Source: JBFEYJ01 sp041563315
GTDB taxonomy: Bacteria > Pseudomonadota > Gammaproteobacteria > Thiohalomonadales > Thiohalomonadaceae
Assembly (NCBI GenBank): GCA_041563315.1
Contig: JBFFNE010000007.1
Location: 1-62,315 of the forward strand
Reading direction: 5' to 3'
DNA length: 62,315 bases
Shown here: piece after piece, positions 27,298 through 34,889 of the stretch
How positions within the stretch are numbered: position 1 is the first letter of the stretch
Layout: every line of letters starts with the position of its first letter
The notes under the pieces: model-generated
Databases searched by the model: none
What the model was told of the DNA's origin: nothing
Seen by the model: only the letters and a program-made list of their open reading frames with translations
Program-made: the position numbers and the translations under genes

Positions 27298-28023
27298 TTA
27301 CCGCTTCTCCGCAACGATATGCGCGTAACGCCCCTCTTTCATGATGCTGCTGTGCAGCACAGAGAAACCACACATATTCAGCATGTAGAAAAGATCCTCG
27401 CGACTGAAGCGATTGTGCTCGATAAAGTGGATAAACAGATCCTCCAGCTCATCGACCGGCGTCGCCTTGTCAAAAACCCGCGCCTCCTCGGTCTGGGCCC
27501 GGATATAGACCTCCAGCGGCGCCCGCACCCAGTCGAGGATATACAACCGCCCACCGGGCTTGAGGCAGCGGGCGACCTCCTGCAGCGTGCGCAACGGCTG
27601 GTTCATTTCGTGCAATACCACCGAAGCCATCGCCGCATCCACCGAACCATCCTCCAACGGCAGGTGCGGATCATGCAGATCCTCGGCAATGATTTCACCG
27701 CCCGCCGGCATGGCTTCCGCCGCCTCCAGCATGTAGGGGGCACACTCCACACCGATCGCACGAATCCCCGGCGTGCGCTTGGCCAACGCCTGGACAAACA
27801 TCCCCGGACCCGCGCCGAGGTCCAGCACCACCGGCTTCTCCCCGTACACTGGCTCGACCCAACGCGCCCACTCCGCCCAGAAACCGTCGTTAAAACGATC
27901 GGCAAAGCTCCGCTTCATCAGCTCGGCAAAACGGGTACCGTCGCGATGGTGTTTAGCGAGCATCGCCTGGGTCTGCTGCAGCCGTTCGGACATATCTACA
28001 TGCTCCCGGTCAATATCATGCAA
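27298..28023 (-). CDS. class I SAM-dependent methyltransferase
   Basis: A 241-residue soluble protein. VLDLGAGPGMFVQALAKR is SAM motif I, AIGVECAPYMLEAAEAM motif II and LKPGGRLYILDWVRAP the post-I strand, as in small-molecule (UbiE/MenG-like) methyltransferases. Substrate unknown. ATG 27993 (MSERLQQ) is a plausible alternative start with GGGAG upstream. It is divergent from the small gene at 28284. Confidence 0.8.
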   Translation of the reverse strand: MHDIDREHVDMSERLQQTQAMLAKHHRDGTRFAELMKRSFADRFNDGFWAEWARWVEPVYGEKPVVLDLGAGPGMFVQALAKRTPGIRAIGVECAPYMLEAAEAMPAGGEIIAEDLHDPHLPLEDGSVDAAMASVVLHEMNQPLRTLQEVARCLKPGGRLYILDWVRAPLEVYIRAQTEEARVFDKATPVDELEDLFIHFIEHNRFSREDLFYMLNMCGFSVLHSSIMKEGRYAHIVAEKR

Positions 28024-28102
28024 AGGGCCGCCATAATAGCGCTTATAGCCTGCACACTGCAGCCCCAGAGCATCACAAAGGTAAAATTATTTTGAAAAAC
28101 TC

Positions 28103-28131
28103 GAGGTCATCCCCGCGGACGCGGGGAACAC
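28103..28131. CRISPR. solitary type I-E-like CRISPR repeat, no array
   Basis: Positions 28108-28131 read CATCCCCGCGGACGCGGGGA followed by ACAC, the core and 3' part of a class I-E repeat in reverse orientation; the remaining 5 bases on the other side are degenerate. The palindrome CCCCGCGGACGCGGGG is the I-E stem. No second repeat is seen within 200 bases on either side and there are no cas genes in the window. Confidence 0.55.
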
Positions 28132-28231
28132 GAACTGCCCCAAGCTTTACACAATTGCTTCGGGCGAACCACACCCCTGATAGCACTTGCCGTTCACAAA
28201 ACATTCACCATTATGTAACACCTCTTTCACC

Positions 28232-28259
28232 TTGCATAACTACTCTTTACATGGATATT
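28232..28259 (+). promoter_or_regulatory. candidate promoter of the 28284 small gene
   Basis: TTGCAT (28232-28237), 16-base spacer, GATATT (28254-28259). Start of transcription near 28266 would give a leader of about 18 bases with AGAGG before ATG 28284. Confidence 0.5.
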
Positions 28260-28283
28260 AAAAGAAAAGAGAGGAAAACAACG

Positions 28284-28490
28284 ATGAAAGAGATTCTACA
28301 AAGCTACACCAAGCCGATCCCACACCCCGACCACGGTTACAGCCGTCTGCTCGAGGAGGTGGCCTACCTGGAGGCCAGGCTCATCGCCATAGGTCAGACG
28401 GGGGATTGCGCCTATGAAAAAGCACTTGCCCGCAGCTACACCGAGCTTTTGCGCGCCCGGCGCCGCCAACTGGCGTCATTCGGCGACTAA
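28284..28490 (+). CDS. small protein, 68 residues, not recognised
   Basis: ATG 28284 follows AGAGGAAAA at normal spacing and a plausible promoter. The product (begins MKEILQSYTKPIPHPDHGYS) is soluble, with one long amphipathic helix rich in Arg, Glu and Leu (LLEEVAYLEARLIAIGQ, then ARSYTELLRARRRQLA). No Cys, no membrane segment, no family recognised. It is convergent with the MidA-type gene, whose stop overlaps its own by 4 bases. Confidence 0.65.
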   Translation: MKEILQSYTKPIPHPDHGYSRLLEEVAYLEARLIAIGQTGDCAYEKALARSYTELLRARRRQLASFGD

Positions 28491-29707
28491 AGCCGGCCTC
28501 GCTCATCACGCAGCGTAAATCCCTGTAGCGGTCTGTCCCATCCCCGGGCCAGCGCCATCACCTTGAACAGCTCCCCCATCTCACCCGGCATCGTCAAACG
28601 TTTGACCTCTGCCGCCAAGGCGAGTTGATGCTTTACATCTCCCTGGGTGTCGGTCAACAGTGCCGTCAGGCCGTTGGCGATAAGGAAGTTGGCCTGACTG
28701 GTATAACCACGCACCGCAAGGCCTGCCGCCAGTGCGGCCTCGGCCACGGCGGTGAAGTCCACGTGCGCGGTAATGTCCTGTAACCCGACCAGGGTCAGGG
28801 CATCGTCGTGTGCGCGGTGGCGATAGTGGCACATCAGGGTGCCACGGCTGCGCTGTGCATGATAGAACTCGCTGTGCGGGAAGCCATAATCGATAAGCAG
28901 CACCACGCCCTGCTCCAAAAAATCAGCAAGGCTGTGCACCCAGTCTTCGGCGCGCAGATTGAGCTCCGACTCGTAGCCTTCTGCCATGGCGTTCTCCGCC
29001 ATGAGGTGCTCAATTCGTTGCTGCAGCGCCTCATCCGGGGCCCACTCCTCCAACGTAAACACCTCGCCTCGCCACGCGACACACAGCTCTCGGGGCTCGC
29101 CATTGACCACACGAAAGCGGTGTACCGGCATCGCATCGAGCACCTCATTGGCCAGCACCACGCCACGGAAACCCTGTCCGGGGAGGCTGTCGAGCCAGAC
29201 CACACGTTCGGCCAGTTGTGGCACCTTTTGCCGAATCGTCTCGTGCTGCCGTGCACGCAGCTCAGCGCTTAGCTCCAGAATATAGTAGTGGACGGGCAGG
29301 CACTGGAGTTGTTCCAGCTCAGCGAGGATATCGGCAGCCATGACCCCGGTGCCGGCACCGAATTCCAGGATATCGCCACTGTCGAGCGCGTCGAGTATTT
29401 CGCTGCATTGGTGTGCCAGGCAGCGGGAGAAGAGGCTGGAGAGCTCTGGCGCTGTGACAAAGTCCCCCAACTCGCCGAACTTGCGGCTGCCGGCGCTGTA
29501 GTAGCCCAGCCCTGGGGTATAGAGGGCCAGTTCCATAAAGCGGTCAAAACCGAGACATCCGCCAGCAGTAGCCATCTCCGCGCGGATCAGGCTTGCCAGA
29601 CGTTCGCTGTGCTCCAATGCCTCGGTCGACGGCTCAGGCAGACCATTTGCCACACTGTGCCGCCCCTTGAATCCTGTATCTTTACCCTCAGAAAACATCC
29701 ATTCCAT
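28487..29707 (-). CDS. MidA/NDUFAF7-type SAM-dependent methyltransferase
   Basis: A 406-residue COG1565 protein. GFDRFMELALYTPGLGYYS at the N-terminus and GDFVTAPELSSLFSRCLA are family signatures; ILEFGAGTGVMAADIL is the SAM loop; GVVLANEVLDAMPVHRF and LLIDYGFPHSEFYH follow. The mitochondrial relative methylates an arginine of complex I subunit NDUFS2; the bacterial target is not established. Some N-terminal residues may be untranslated because the first ATG has no clear ribosome site. Confidence 0.87.
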   Translation of the reverse strand: MEWMFSEGKDTGFKGRHSVANGLPEPSTEALEHSERLASLIRAEMATAGGCLGFDRFMELALYTPGLGYYSAGSRKFGELGDFVTAPELSSLFSRCLAHQCSEILDALDSGDILEFGAGTGVMAADILAELEQLQCLPVHYYILELSAELRARQHETIRQKVPQLAERVVWLDSLPGQGFRGVVLANEVLDAMPVHRFRVVNGEPRELCVAWRGEVFTLEEWAPDEALQQRIEHLMAENAMAEGYESELNLRAEDWVHSLADFLEQGVVLLIDYGFPHSEFYHAQRSRGTLMCHYRHRAHDDALTLVGLQDITAHVDFTAVAEAALAAGLAVRGYTSQANFLIANGLTALLTDTQGDVKHQLALAAEVKRLTMPGEMGELFKVMALARGWDRPLQGFTLRDERGRL

Positions 29708-29764
29708 CCAGTTAAGTTAGAATAAACACCCATGTTGCCACCCCGCCCCACTTCGGAGAAGTCA

Positions 29765-30517
29765 GTGAGCGAAAACCATACCCTCGACGGCAAGGTCGTC
29801 CTTATTACCGGCGCGGCCCACCGCATCGGTGCCACCATCGCCCGTACGCTACACGCTGCCGGTGCCAATATCGTTCTGCACTATCGGAGCTCCAGGGCAG
29901 GGGCCGAGGCACTGCAGCAGGAATTGAACGCGCAGCGCGCAGGTTCGGTCGCGCTGGTGCAGGGTGACCTCCATGACACACTCGCCCTTCCCGCGCTGGT
30001 TGAACAGGCCTATACCGCCTGGGGCCGGCTGGATGTGCTGGTCAACAACGCCTCCACCTTTTACCCGACACCGGTAGGTACCGTCACCGAGGTGCAGTGG
30101 GATGACCTCATGGGCTCCAACCTCAAGGCGCCGTTCTTTCTTGCCCAGGCCGCCGCTGCGCACTTGAAGACCGAGCGTGGCAGCATCGTCAACATCGTCG
30201 ACATCCACGCCGACCGACCGCTCAAGGAGCACCCGGTCTACTCCATGGCCAAGGCCGGGCTGGTGATGATGACCAAGTCACTCGCCTGCGAGCTGGGCCC
30301 GGAGGTGCGGGTCAATGCCATCGCCCCCGGCGCCATTCTCTGGCCGGAGAACGACATGGAGGACTCGCTTAAGGCGCGTATCATCGAGCGGACCTTCCTC
30401 AAGCGCCAGGGGAGTCCGCAGGATATCGCCCGTGCCGCTCTGTTCCTGATCCGCGATGCCCACTATACCAGCGGGCAGGTGCTCAATGTCGACGGCGGGC
30501 GCTCGCTTAATAGTTAG
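29765..30517 (+). CDS. pteridine reductase (SDR family)
   Basis: A 250-residue short-chain dehydrogenase. VVLITGAAHRIGATIARTLH is the NADPH loop, VNNASTFYPTPVG the second cofactor motif, and YSMAKAGL the catalytic YxxxK. The spacing and the sequence around HYRSS resemble FolM/PTR1 pteridine reductases, which reduce dihydromonapterin or dihydrofolate. The folate genes folB and folK about 600 bases away support this. GTG 29765 follows GGAGA at 6 bases; ATG 29732 is an alternative. Confidence 0.82.
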   Translation: MSENHTLDGKVVLITGAAHRIGATIARTLHAAGANIVLHYRSSRAGAEALQQELNAQRAGSVALVQGDLHDTLALPALVEQAYTAWGRLDVLVNNASTFYPTPVGTVTEVQWDDLMGSNLKAPFFLAQAAAAHLKTERGSIVNIVDIHADRPLKEHPVYSMAKAGLVMMTKSLACELGPEVRVNAIAPGAILWPENDMEDSLKARIIERTFLKRQGSPQDIARAALFLIRDAHYTSGQVLNVDGGRSLNS

Positions 30518-30581
30518 CAGTGGGGTGAAAAATGCAGTTCACGCGAGTAAGTGCAACCTTTGAAGTCTTCTCAGGGTGCCC

Positions 30582-31058
30582 TTATAGCGGTTTTTGCCAA
30601 AACAATGCCTGCCCGGCCGCCTCCTCCAGACTGTAGGGGGCAAAGCCGAACTTACGGTAGGCCCCCTGGGCAACCGTGTTATTGGACAGCACCTCCAGCG
30701 TCAGTTTGCAGCAGCCCTGCTCGCGTGCCCGCAGCTCAACCACCTCGAGCATACGCTGAGACAAACCGCTGCCGCGCAAATCCGGTGTGACGATCACATC
30801 GTGAATATTCATCAGCGGACGGGCGGCAAAGGTGGAGAAGCCCTCGAAACAGTTCACCAGTCCGGCGGGAATATCGTCGATAAAGGCAATGATGCCGAGA
30901 TAGTCGCTGCGCCGGGCAAGCTGCGGCAGTAGGTCATCGACCACCGGCTGCGGCAACGGCTGACGGCCACCCATGGGATCGGTGGCATAGGCGTGCATCA
31001 GCGCCAGCAGTGCCTCTCCGTCCTGTTCAAGATTGATGTTGCGGATCACCTCTACCAT
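30582..31058 (-). CDS. GNAT-family N-acetyltransferase
   Basis: A 158-residue GNAT. The acetyl-CoA loop is VTPDLRGSGLSQRMLEVVEL (R/Q-x-x-G-x-G/A pattern), and NNTVAQGAYRKFGFAP is the final beta-bulge region. The substrate is unknown. Its start overlaps the end of folK by 7 bases, so it is the last gene of a folB-folK-GNAT unit. Confidence 0.87.
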   Translation of the reverse strand: MVEVIRNINLEQDGEALLALMHAYATDPMGGRQPLPQPVVDDLLPQLARRSDYLGIIAFIDDIPAGLVNCFEGFSTFAARPLMNIHDVIVTPDLRGSGLSQRMLEVVELRAREQGCCKLTLEVLSNNTVAQGAYRKFGFAPYSLEEAAGQALFWQKPL

Positions 31059-31540
31059 GAGAACGGCACAGGCCAGAGCGGCTGATTGTCTTTGTTAAAG
31101 GCTGCCCACAATTCGGCGTACGTTATTTTAAGTACGGGATGGTCGAGTTCGGGCGCAATCTCGGCCAGGGGCCAGAGGACGAAGGCGTTTTTGGTGATCT
31201 CGTCGCGCGGCAGTTCGAGCTTGCCCTCGTGCAGCACCAGATCGTCATAGAGCAGCATATCGATGTCGAGGGTACGGGAGGAGAAGCGTGGCCCTTCGCG
31301 AGTACGGCCGTGGGCGTTTTCTATCTCGTGCAGCTCCTGGGCGACCTTGCTAACGGGCTCTTCGGTGTTGAAGGCTACCACCAGATTATAGAAATTGTCA
31401 CCGTCGAAACCGACCGAGGCACTCTCGTAGACCGTCGAGAGGGTCAACTCGCCGTAGCGGGCCTGCAGGTCAGCCACCCCGCCGCGGATGTTCTCATCCC
31501 GATTGATGTTGCTACCAATGCTGACGTAAACCCTCGCCAT
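31052..31540 (-). CDS. folK: hydroxymethyl-dihydropterin pyrophosphokinase
   Basis: A 162-residue HPPK, which transfers pyrophosphate from ATP to 6-hydroxymethyl-7,8-dihydropterin in folate synthesis. VYVSIGSNINRDENI at the start and FSSRTLDIDMLLYDDLV, with the two metal-binding Asp residues, are diagnostic; LELPRDEITKNAFVLWPLAEI completes the family signature. It overlaps folB by one base. Confidence 0.93.
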   Translation of the reverse strand: MARVYVSIGSNINRDENIRGGVADLQARYGELTLSTVYESASVGFDGDNFYNLVVAFNTEEPVSKVAQELHEIENAHGRTREGPRFSSRTLDIDMLLYDDLVLHEGKLELPRDEITKNAFVLWPLAEIAPELDHPVLKITYAELWAAFNKDNQPLWPVPFSW

Positions 31541-31896
31541 CAGGGCCTCTCTCCCCTCTCAATGAGAATCCCGACGCCAGAGGCATGGCGTACCGCCCCT
31601 TTCTTGTTCAGGCGCAGGCGTACCCAGGGGACATTAAATTCAGTGAGAATGATCTCGGCGACACGTTCGGCCAGTGTCTCGACCAGCTGGAATTCACTCT
31701 CGCCGACAAACTGGATCAGCCGTTTGGCCACCGCCTTATAATCGAGCGTGTCTTCAATGGTATCTGAATCGGCCGCCTTGCGGATGTCGGTTGCCATCTC
31801 CAGGTCAAAACTGACGGTCTGGGTGATGCGCCGCTCCCAGTCGTAGATACCAATCACGGTATCGATCTTGAGGTCACTCAGATAAATGATATCCAT
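31540..31896 (-). CDS. folB: dihydroneopterin aldolase
   Basis: A 118-residue FolB. MDIIYLSDLKIDTVIGIYDW is the family N-terminus with the active-site Glu/Tyr region, and LVETLAERVAEIIL and VPWVRLRLNKKGAV follow. It splits dihydroneopterin to the hydroxymethyl pterin used by FolK. ATG 31896 follows GGGAGAG at 4 bases; an in-frame ATG at 31923 is less likely. Confidence 0.93.
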   Translation of the reverse strand: MDIIYLSDLKIDTVIGIYDWERRITQTVSFDLEMATDIRKAADSDTIEDTLDYKAVAKRLIQFVGESEFQLVETLAERVAEIILTEFNVPWVRLRLNKKGAVRHASGVGILIERGERP

Positions 31897-31953
31897 GGTC
31901 TCTCCCATCGCAATGGGCTGCAACTATACGGTTCCCGTTGATTCATGTCACGC

Positions 31954-31982
31954 TCGAAGGCAACGCGGCAACACCGTATAAT
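31954..31982 (+). promoter_or_regulatory. possible -10 for plsY
   Basis: A perfect TATAAT lies at 31977-31982, 33 bases before the plsY ATG. The region 17 bases upstream (TCGAAG) is a poor -35, so this may depend on an activator or be weak. Confidence 0.35.
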
Positions 31983-32014
31983 CCCCCCCACACAACGGAT
32001 AATAACGGACAATC

Positions 32015-32608
32015 ATGAACGCTCTGGACATTACACTTATCGCTATCGCCTACCTGCTGGGCTCAATTTCCACCGCCATCATCGTCTGCAAAATGATGGG
32101 GCTGCCTGACCCGCGCACCATCGGTTCAAACAATCCAGGCGCCACCAATGTGTTGCGTATCGGCGGCAAGAAGGCGGCAGCCATTACCCTGTTTGGCGAC
32201 TTTCTCAAAGGCCTTCTGCCGGTATTACTCGGTCTGGCGCTGAAACTGGAGACGCCGGTAATGGCACTGGTCGGCATGGCAGCCTTCCTCGGCCACCTCT
32301 ACCCGGTCTTTTTTCGTTTTCAAGGAGGCAAGGGAGTGGCCACCGCACTGGGGGTCATTCTTGGCCTCTCCTGGCCGGTGGCACTGGCGGCGCTGCTGAC
32401 TTGGCTGCTGATGGCCAAGGTGTTCAAGATCTCCTCCTTGTCGGCGCTGACCGCGGCAGTCCTGACCCCGCTCTACTGCTGGCTGCTAACGCCGCAGATC
32501 GAGTACATCATATTGTTCTCGGTGATGAGCCTGTTGCTCATCTGGCGCCATCGCAGCAACATCCGCAATCTGATATCCGGCGCAGAAGACAAGATCAACG
32601 ACCAGTAA
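32015..32608 (+). CDS. plsY: acyl-phosphate:glycerol-3-phosphate acyltransferase
   Basis: A 197-residue membrane enzyme with about five membrane segments that makes lysophosphatidate from acyl-phosphate. The three family motifs are seen: LGSISTAIIV near residue 15, IGSNNPGATNVLRIGGKKAAA, and LGHLYPVFFRFQGGKGVATALG. Divergent from folB, as in many gammaproteobacteria where plsY sits by folB and tsaD. Confidence 0.94.
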   Translation: MNALDITLIAIAYLLGSISTAIIVCKMMGLPDPRTIGSNNPGATNVLRIGGKKAAAITLFGDFLKGLLPVLLGLALKLETPVMALVGMAAFLGHLYPVFFRFQGGKGVATALGVILGLSWPVALAALLTWLLMAKVFKISSLSALTAAVLTPLYCWLLTPQIEYIILFSVMSLLLIWRHRSNIRNLISGAEDKINDQ

Positions 32609-32890
32609 TTCACCGCAAAAGGCACAGACACCGCCAAGGATGGTGGTGCTAGACATTGTCCCCGGAACATAGTGTCGCGGATACGACGGAACTGCTGCCG
32701 CTAGTACCTGGTTTCGTCATTCCGGGGCAGTTCGGAATCCTGCACGGAGAGTCTACCCCGGCCTGCCAGGGGCACGTGATAACTGTTTTAACCGACAATA
32801 AGGGATAGCGATCGCCGCCCTATGGAACTGTAATAATTCACGGCAAAGTCGCCAAGACACCTTCGCGCCCTCTGCGCCTTTGCGGTGCGA
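32609..32890. repeat. GCAAAGGCGC repeats flanking the plsY-tsaD gap
   Basis: One arm (TTCACCGCAAAAGGCACAGA from 32609) starts one base after the plsY stop. A second, compact palindrome occupies 32836-32890: ATTCACGGCAAAGTCGCCAA then, inverted, CTTCGCGCCCTCTGCGCCTT and TGCGG. The roughly 200 bases between hold no convincing gene. Same family as at 27174 and 46060. Confidence 0.72.
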
Positions 32891-32896
32891 TGTTTT

Positions 32897-33910
32897 TTAG
32901 ATTGCCGGCAGGGTCTCCAACGGCCAGCGCGGGGTGGCGCTGAAGGCCAGCGCCTCGTGCTGACCGGCCTTGAAGCGCAGGTAACCGGCATAGGCAATCA
33001 TCGCGCCGTTGTCGGTACAGAATTCCGGTCGGGGGTAGAACACCTCAGCGCGCAACTCTTGTCCCATTTTCGACAGCCGTTCGCGCAAACCCTGGTTAGC
33101 ACTCACTCCCCCGGCAACCACCAGCCTCTTGAGACCGGTCTGCTTCAGCGCCCGCTTGCACTTGATCGCCAGGGTATCGACCACCGCATCCTGGAAGGCG
33201 CGGGCGATGTCGGCTCGATCCACATCGCTCTGTTCACTCTGCTGCCAGGTCGTCAAGGTGAAGGTCTTGAGCCCGGAAAAGCTGAAATCGAGCCCCGGGC
33301 GATCCGTCATCGGTCGCGGAAAATGGAAGCGCTCACTATCACCCTGCTCAGCCAATCGCGCCAGAACCGGTCCTCCAGGATAACCCAGACCGAGCATTTT
33401 GGCCGTCTTGTCGAAAGCCTCACCTGCGGCATCGTCCAGTGACTCCCCCAGGATCGTGTAGCGGCCGACCCCATCCACCTGCACCAGCATCGTATGACCA
33501 CCCGAGACCAGCAGGGCGACGAAGGGAAACGCCGGTGGGTTCTCCTCGAGCATGGGTGCCAACAAGTGCCCTTCCATATGATGCACCGCCACTGCCGGGA
33601 CACCCCATGCCCAGGCCATGCTTCGCGCCACCGAGGCACCGACCAGCAGGGCACCCACCAGCCCGGGGCCCGCGGTATACGCCACCCCGCCAATATCGCG
33701 CTTGCTCACACCGGCACGCACCAGCGCCTCGTCGATGAGGGGCAATAACTTGCGCACATGGTCGCGCGATGCCAATTCAGGCACCACACCACCGAATTCG
33801 GCGTGCATTGCCACCTGGCTATAGAGGGTGTGACCGAGTAAGCCGCGTTCGCCGTGATAAAGGGCGACGCCGGTCTCGTCACAGGAGGTTTCGATGCCGA
33901 GGACTATCAT
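32897..33910 (-). CDS. tsaD: tRNA N6-threonylcarbamoyladenosine synthase subunit TsaD
   Basis: A 337-residue Kae1/Qri7 ATPase that transfers threonylcarbamoyl to A37 of ANN-decoding tRNAs. MIVLGIETSCDETGVALY is the phosphate-1 motif, VHHMEGHLLAPM the metal-binding HxEGH, LVSGGHTMLV phosphate-2, and VAGGVSANQGLRERL the adenosine motif. MIVLGIE at 33910 gives the same length as E. coli TsaD; ATG codons 9 and 36 bases upstream are in frame. It is divergent from rpsU, the classical arrangement. Confidence 0.95.
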   Translation of the reverse strand: MIVLGIETSCDETGVALYHGERGLLGHTLYSQVAMHAEFGGVVPELASRDHVRKLLPLIDEALVRAGVSKRDIGGVAYTAGPGLVGALLVGASVARSMAWAWGVPAVAVHHMEGHLLAPMLEENPPAFPFVALLVSGGHTMLVQVDGVGRYTILGESLDDAAGEAFDKTAKMLGLGYPGGPVLARLAEQGDSERFHFPRPMTDRPGLDFSFSGLKTFTLTTWQQSEQSDVDRADIARAFQDAVVDTLAIKCKRALKQTGLKRLVVAGGVSANQGLRERLSKMGQELRAEVFYPRPEFCTDNGAMIAYAGYLRFKAGQHEALAFSATPRWPLETLPAI

Positions 33911-33950
33911 GGCGCGCATTTTCACCGCAAGGTGAGGGAGGTGCAAGCGG

Positions 33951-34018
33951 TAGGAGTGGCTTCCAGCCGCGATTGGGAGGCACTTAAGCTAAATCGCGGC
34001 AAGGATGCCGCTCCTGCC
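33951..34018. repeat. REP/BIME palindrome between tsaD and rpsU
   Basis: Arm 1 TAGGAGTGGCTTCCAGCCGC and GATT; arm 2 is the inverted AAATCGCGGCAAGGATGCCG and CTCCT. The whole 68-base unit is an imperfect palindrome with a centre at about 33985, in the divergent tsaD/rpsU promoter region upstream of the rpsU -35. Confidence 0.8.
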
Positions 34019-34040
34019 CCTCTTTTTTACTACCAATCCT

Positions 34041-34069
34041 TTGCATTTTCCTCCTCAAATAATTAGAAT
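34041..34069 (+). promoter_or_regulatory. sigma70 promoter of the rpsU-dnaG-rpoD operon
   Basis: TTGCAT (34041-34046), exactly 17 bases, TAGAAT (34064-34069). Transcription would start near 34076 with a 65-base leader before rpsU. Confidence 0.7.
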
Positions 34070-34140
34070 TGCCTGTTCCCTGTCCCCGGTTGGGCCAGAT
34101 TGAACCAATTTGAACTGTATCTAACGAGGTGATTAGGCAT

Positions 34141-34356
34141 ATGCCAGCCGTACGTGTAAAAGAGAACGAACCCTTCGACGTTGCCCTGCGTCGCTTCAAA
34201 CGCAGCTGTGAAAAGGCCGGCGTCCTGTCTGAAGTCCGCCGTCGTCAGGCTTATGAGAAGCCCACGGCCGTTCGTAAGCGCAAGCACGCTGCTGCCGTCA
34301 AGCGTCAGCAGAAAAAGACTTCCCGTGAGCTGAATCGCTCCAAGCGTCTTTACTAA
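34141..34356 (+). CDS. rpsU: 30S ribosomal protein S21
   Basis: A 71-residue basic protein, the usual S21 length. PAVRVKENEPFDVALRRFKR and CEKAGVLSEVRRRQAYEKP are family signatures, with a Lys/Arg-rich tail. ATG 34141 is chosen: GAGGTG lies at about 8 bases; the ATG at 34129 lies within that leader. First gene of the macromolecular synthesis operon. Confidence 0.97.
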   Translation: MPAVRVKENEPFDVALRRFKRSCEKAGVLSEVRRRQAYEKPTAVRKRKHAAAVKRQQKKTSRELNRSKRLY

Positions 34357-34386
34357 TCTGCTGCTCCTGACGGAAACAAGACCCAA

Positions 34387-34839
34387 ATGGCTGATTCGCT
34401 GAAAGACCAGATCACCGCCGACATGAAGGAGGCGATGCGTGCCAAGGACAAAGACACCCTTGGGACCATCCGCCTGATTCAGGCCGCGATCAAGCAGATC
34501 GAGGTCGACGAACGCGTCGAGCTCGACGACAGCCGGGTCTTGGCAGTACTGGACAAGATGGTCAAGCAACGCCGTGACTCTATCAGCCAGTACCGCGATG
34601 CCGGACGTGAAGAGCTTGCCGCCAGGGAAGAGGCCGAAATCAGTATCATCCAGAAGTACCTGCCCGCCGCCCTGAGCGAATCCGAGATCGATGCCCTCAT
34701 CGAGGAGGCGATCAGCAACAGCGGCGCCCAGTCAATGCAGGATATGGGCAAGATCATGGGCCAGCTCAAACCCAAGCTGCAGGGCCGTGCGGACATGGGT
34801 GCAGTCAGCGCCCGTATCAAGGCCCGTCTTTCTGCCTGA
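34387..34839 (+). CDS. yqeY: GatB/YqeY-domain protein
   Basis: A 150-residue YqeY protein, homologous to the tRNA-binding tail of GatB. LKDQITADMKEAMRAKDKDTL and KYLPAALSESEIDALIEEAI, and the C-terminal GRADMGAVSARIKARL are the family signatures. Role unknown, possibly tRNA binding. It sits between rpsU and dnaG as in many gammaproteobacteria. Confidence 0.93.
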   Translation: MADSLKDQITADMKEAMRAKDKDTLGTIRLIQAAIKQIEVDERVELDDSRVLAVLDKMVKQRRDSISQYRDAGREELAAREEAEISIIQKYLPAALSESEIDALIEEAISNSGAQSMQDMGKIMGQLKPKLQGRADMGAVSARIKARLSA

Positions 34840-34889
34840 GCCTTGGCTGGTGACGTCAAGCGCGTTACCTGCAAAGCTGTAATCTAAGG

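Noticed and set aside
27154..28095. Plus-strand frame of about 313 codons opposite the methyltransferase gene
   Set aside because: Overlaps the GCAAAGGCGC repeat and runs antisense to a recognisable SAM motif gene; no ribosome site.
28084..28125. Minus-strand intrinsic terminator at the GC palindrome
   Set aside because: The T-run lies about 10 bases after the stem instead of directly after it, and no minus-strand gene ends there.
28105..28131. CRISPR array
   Set aside because: Only one repeat-like unit is visible; no spacer-repeat periodicity and no cas genes. Reported only as a solitary repeat.
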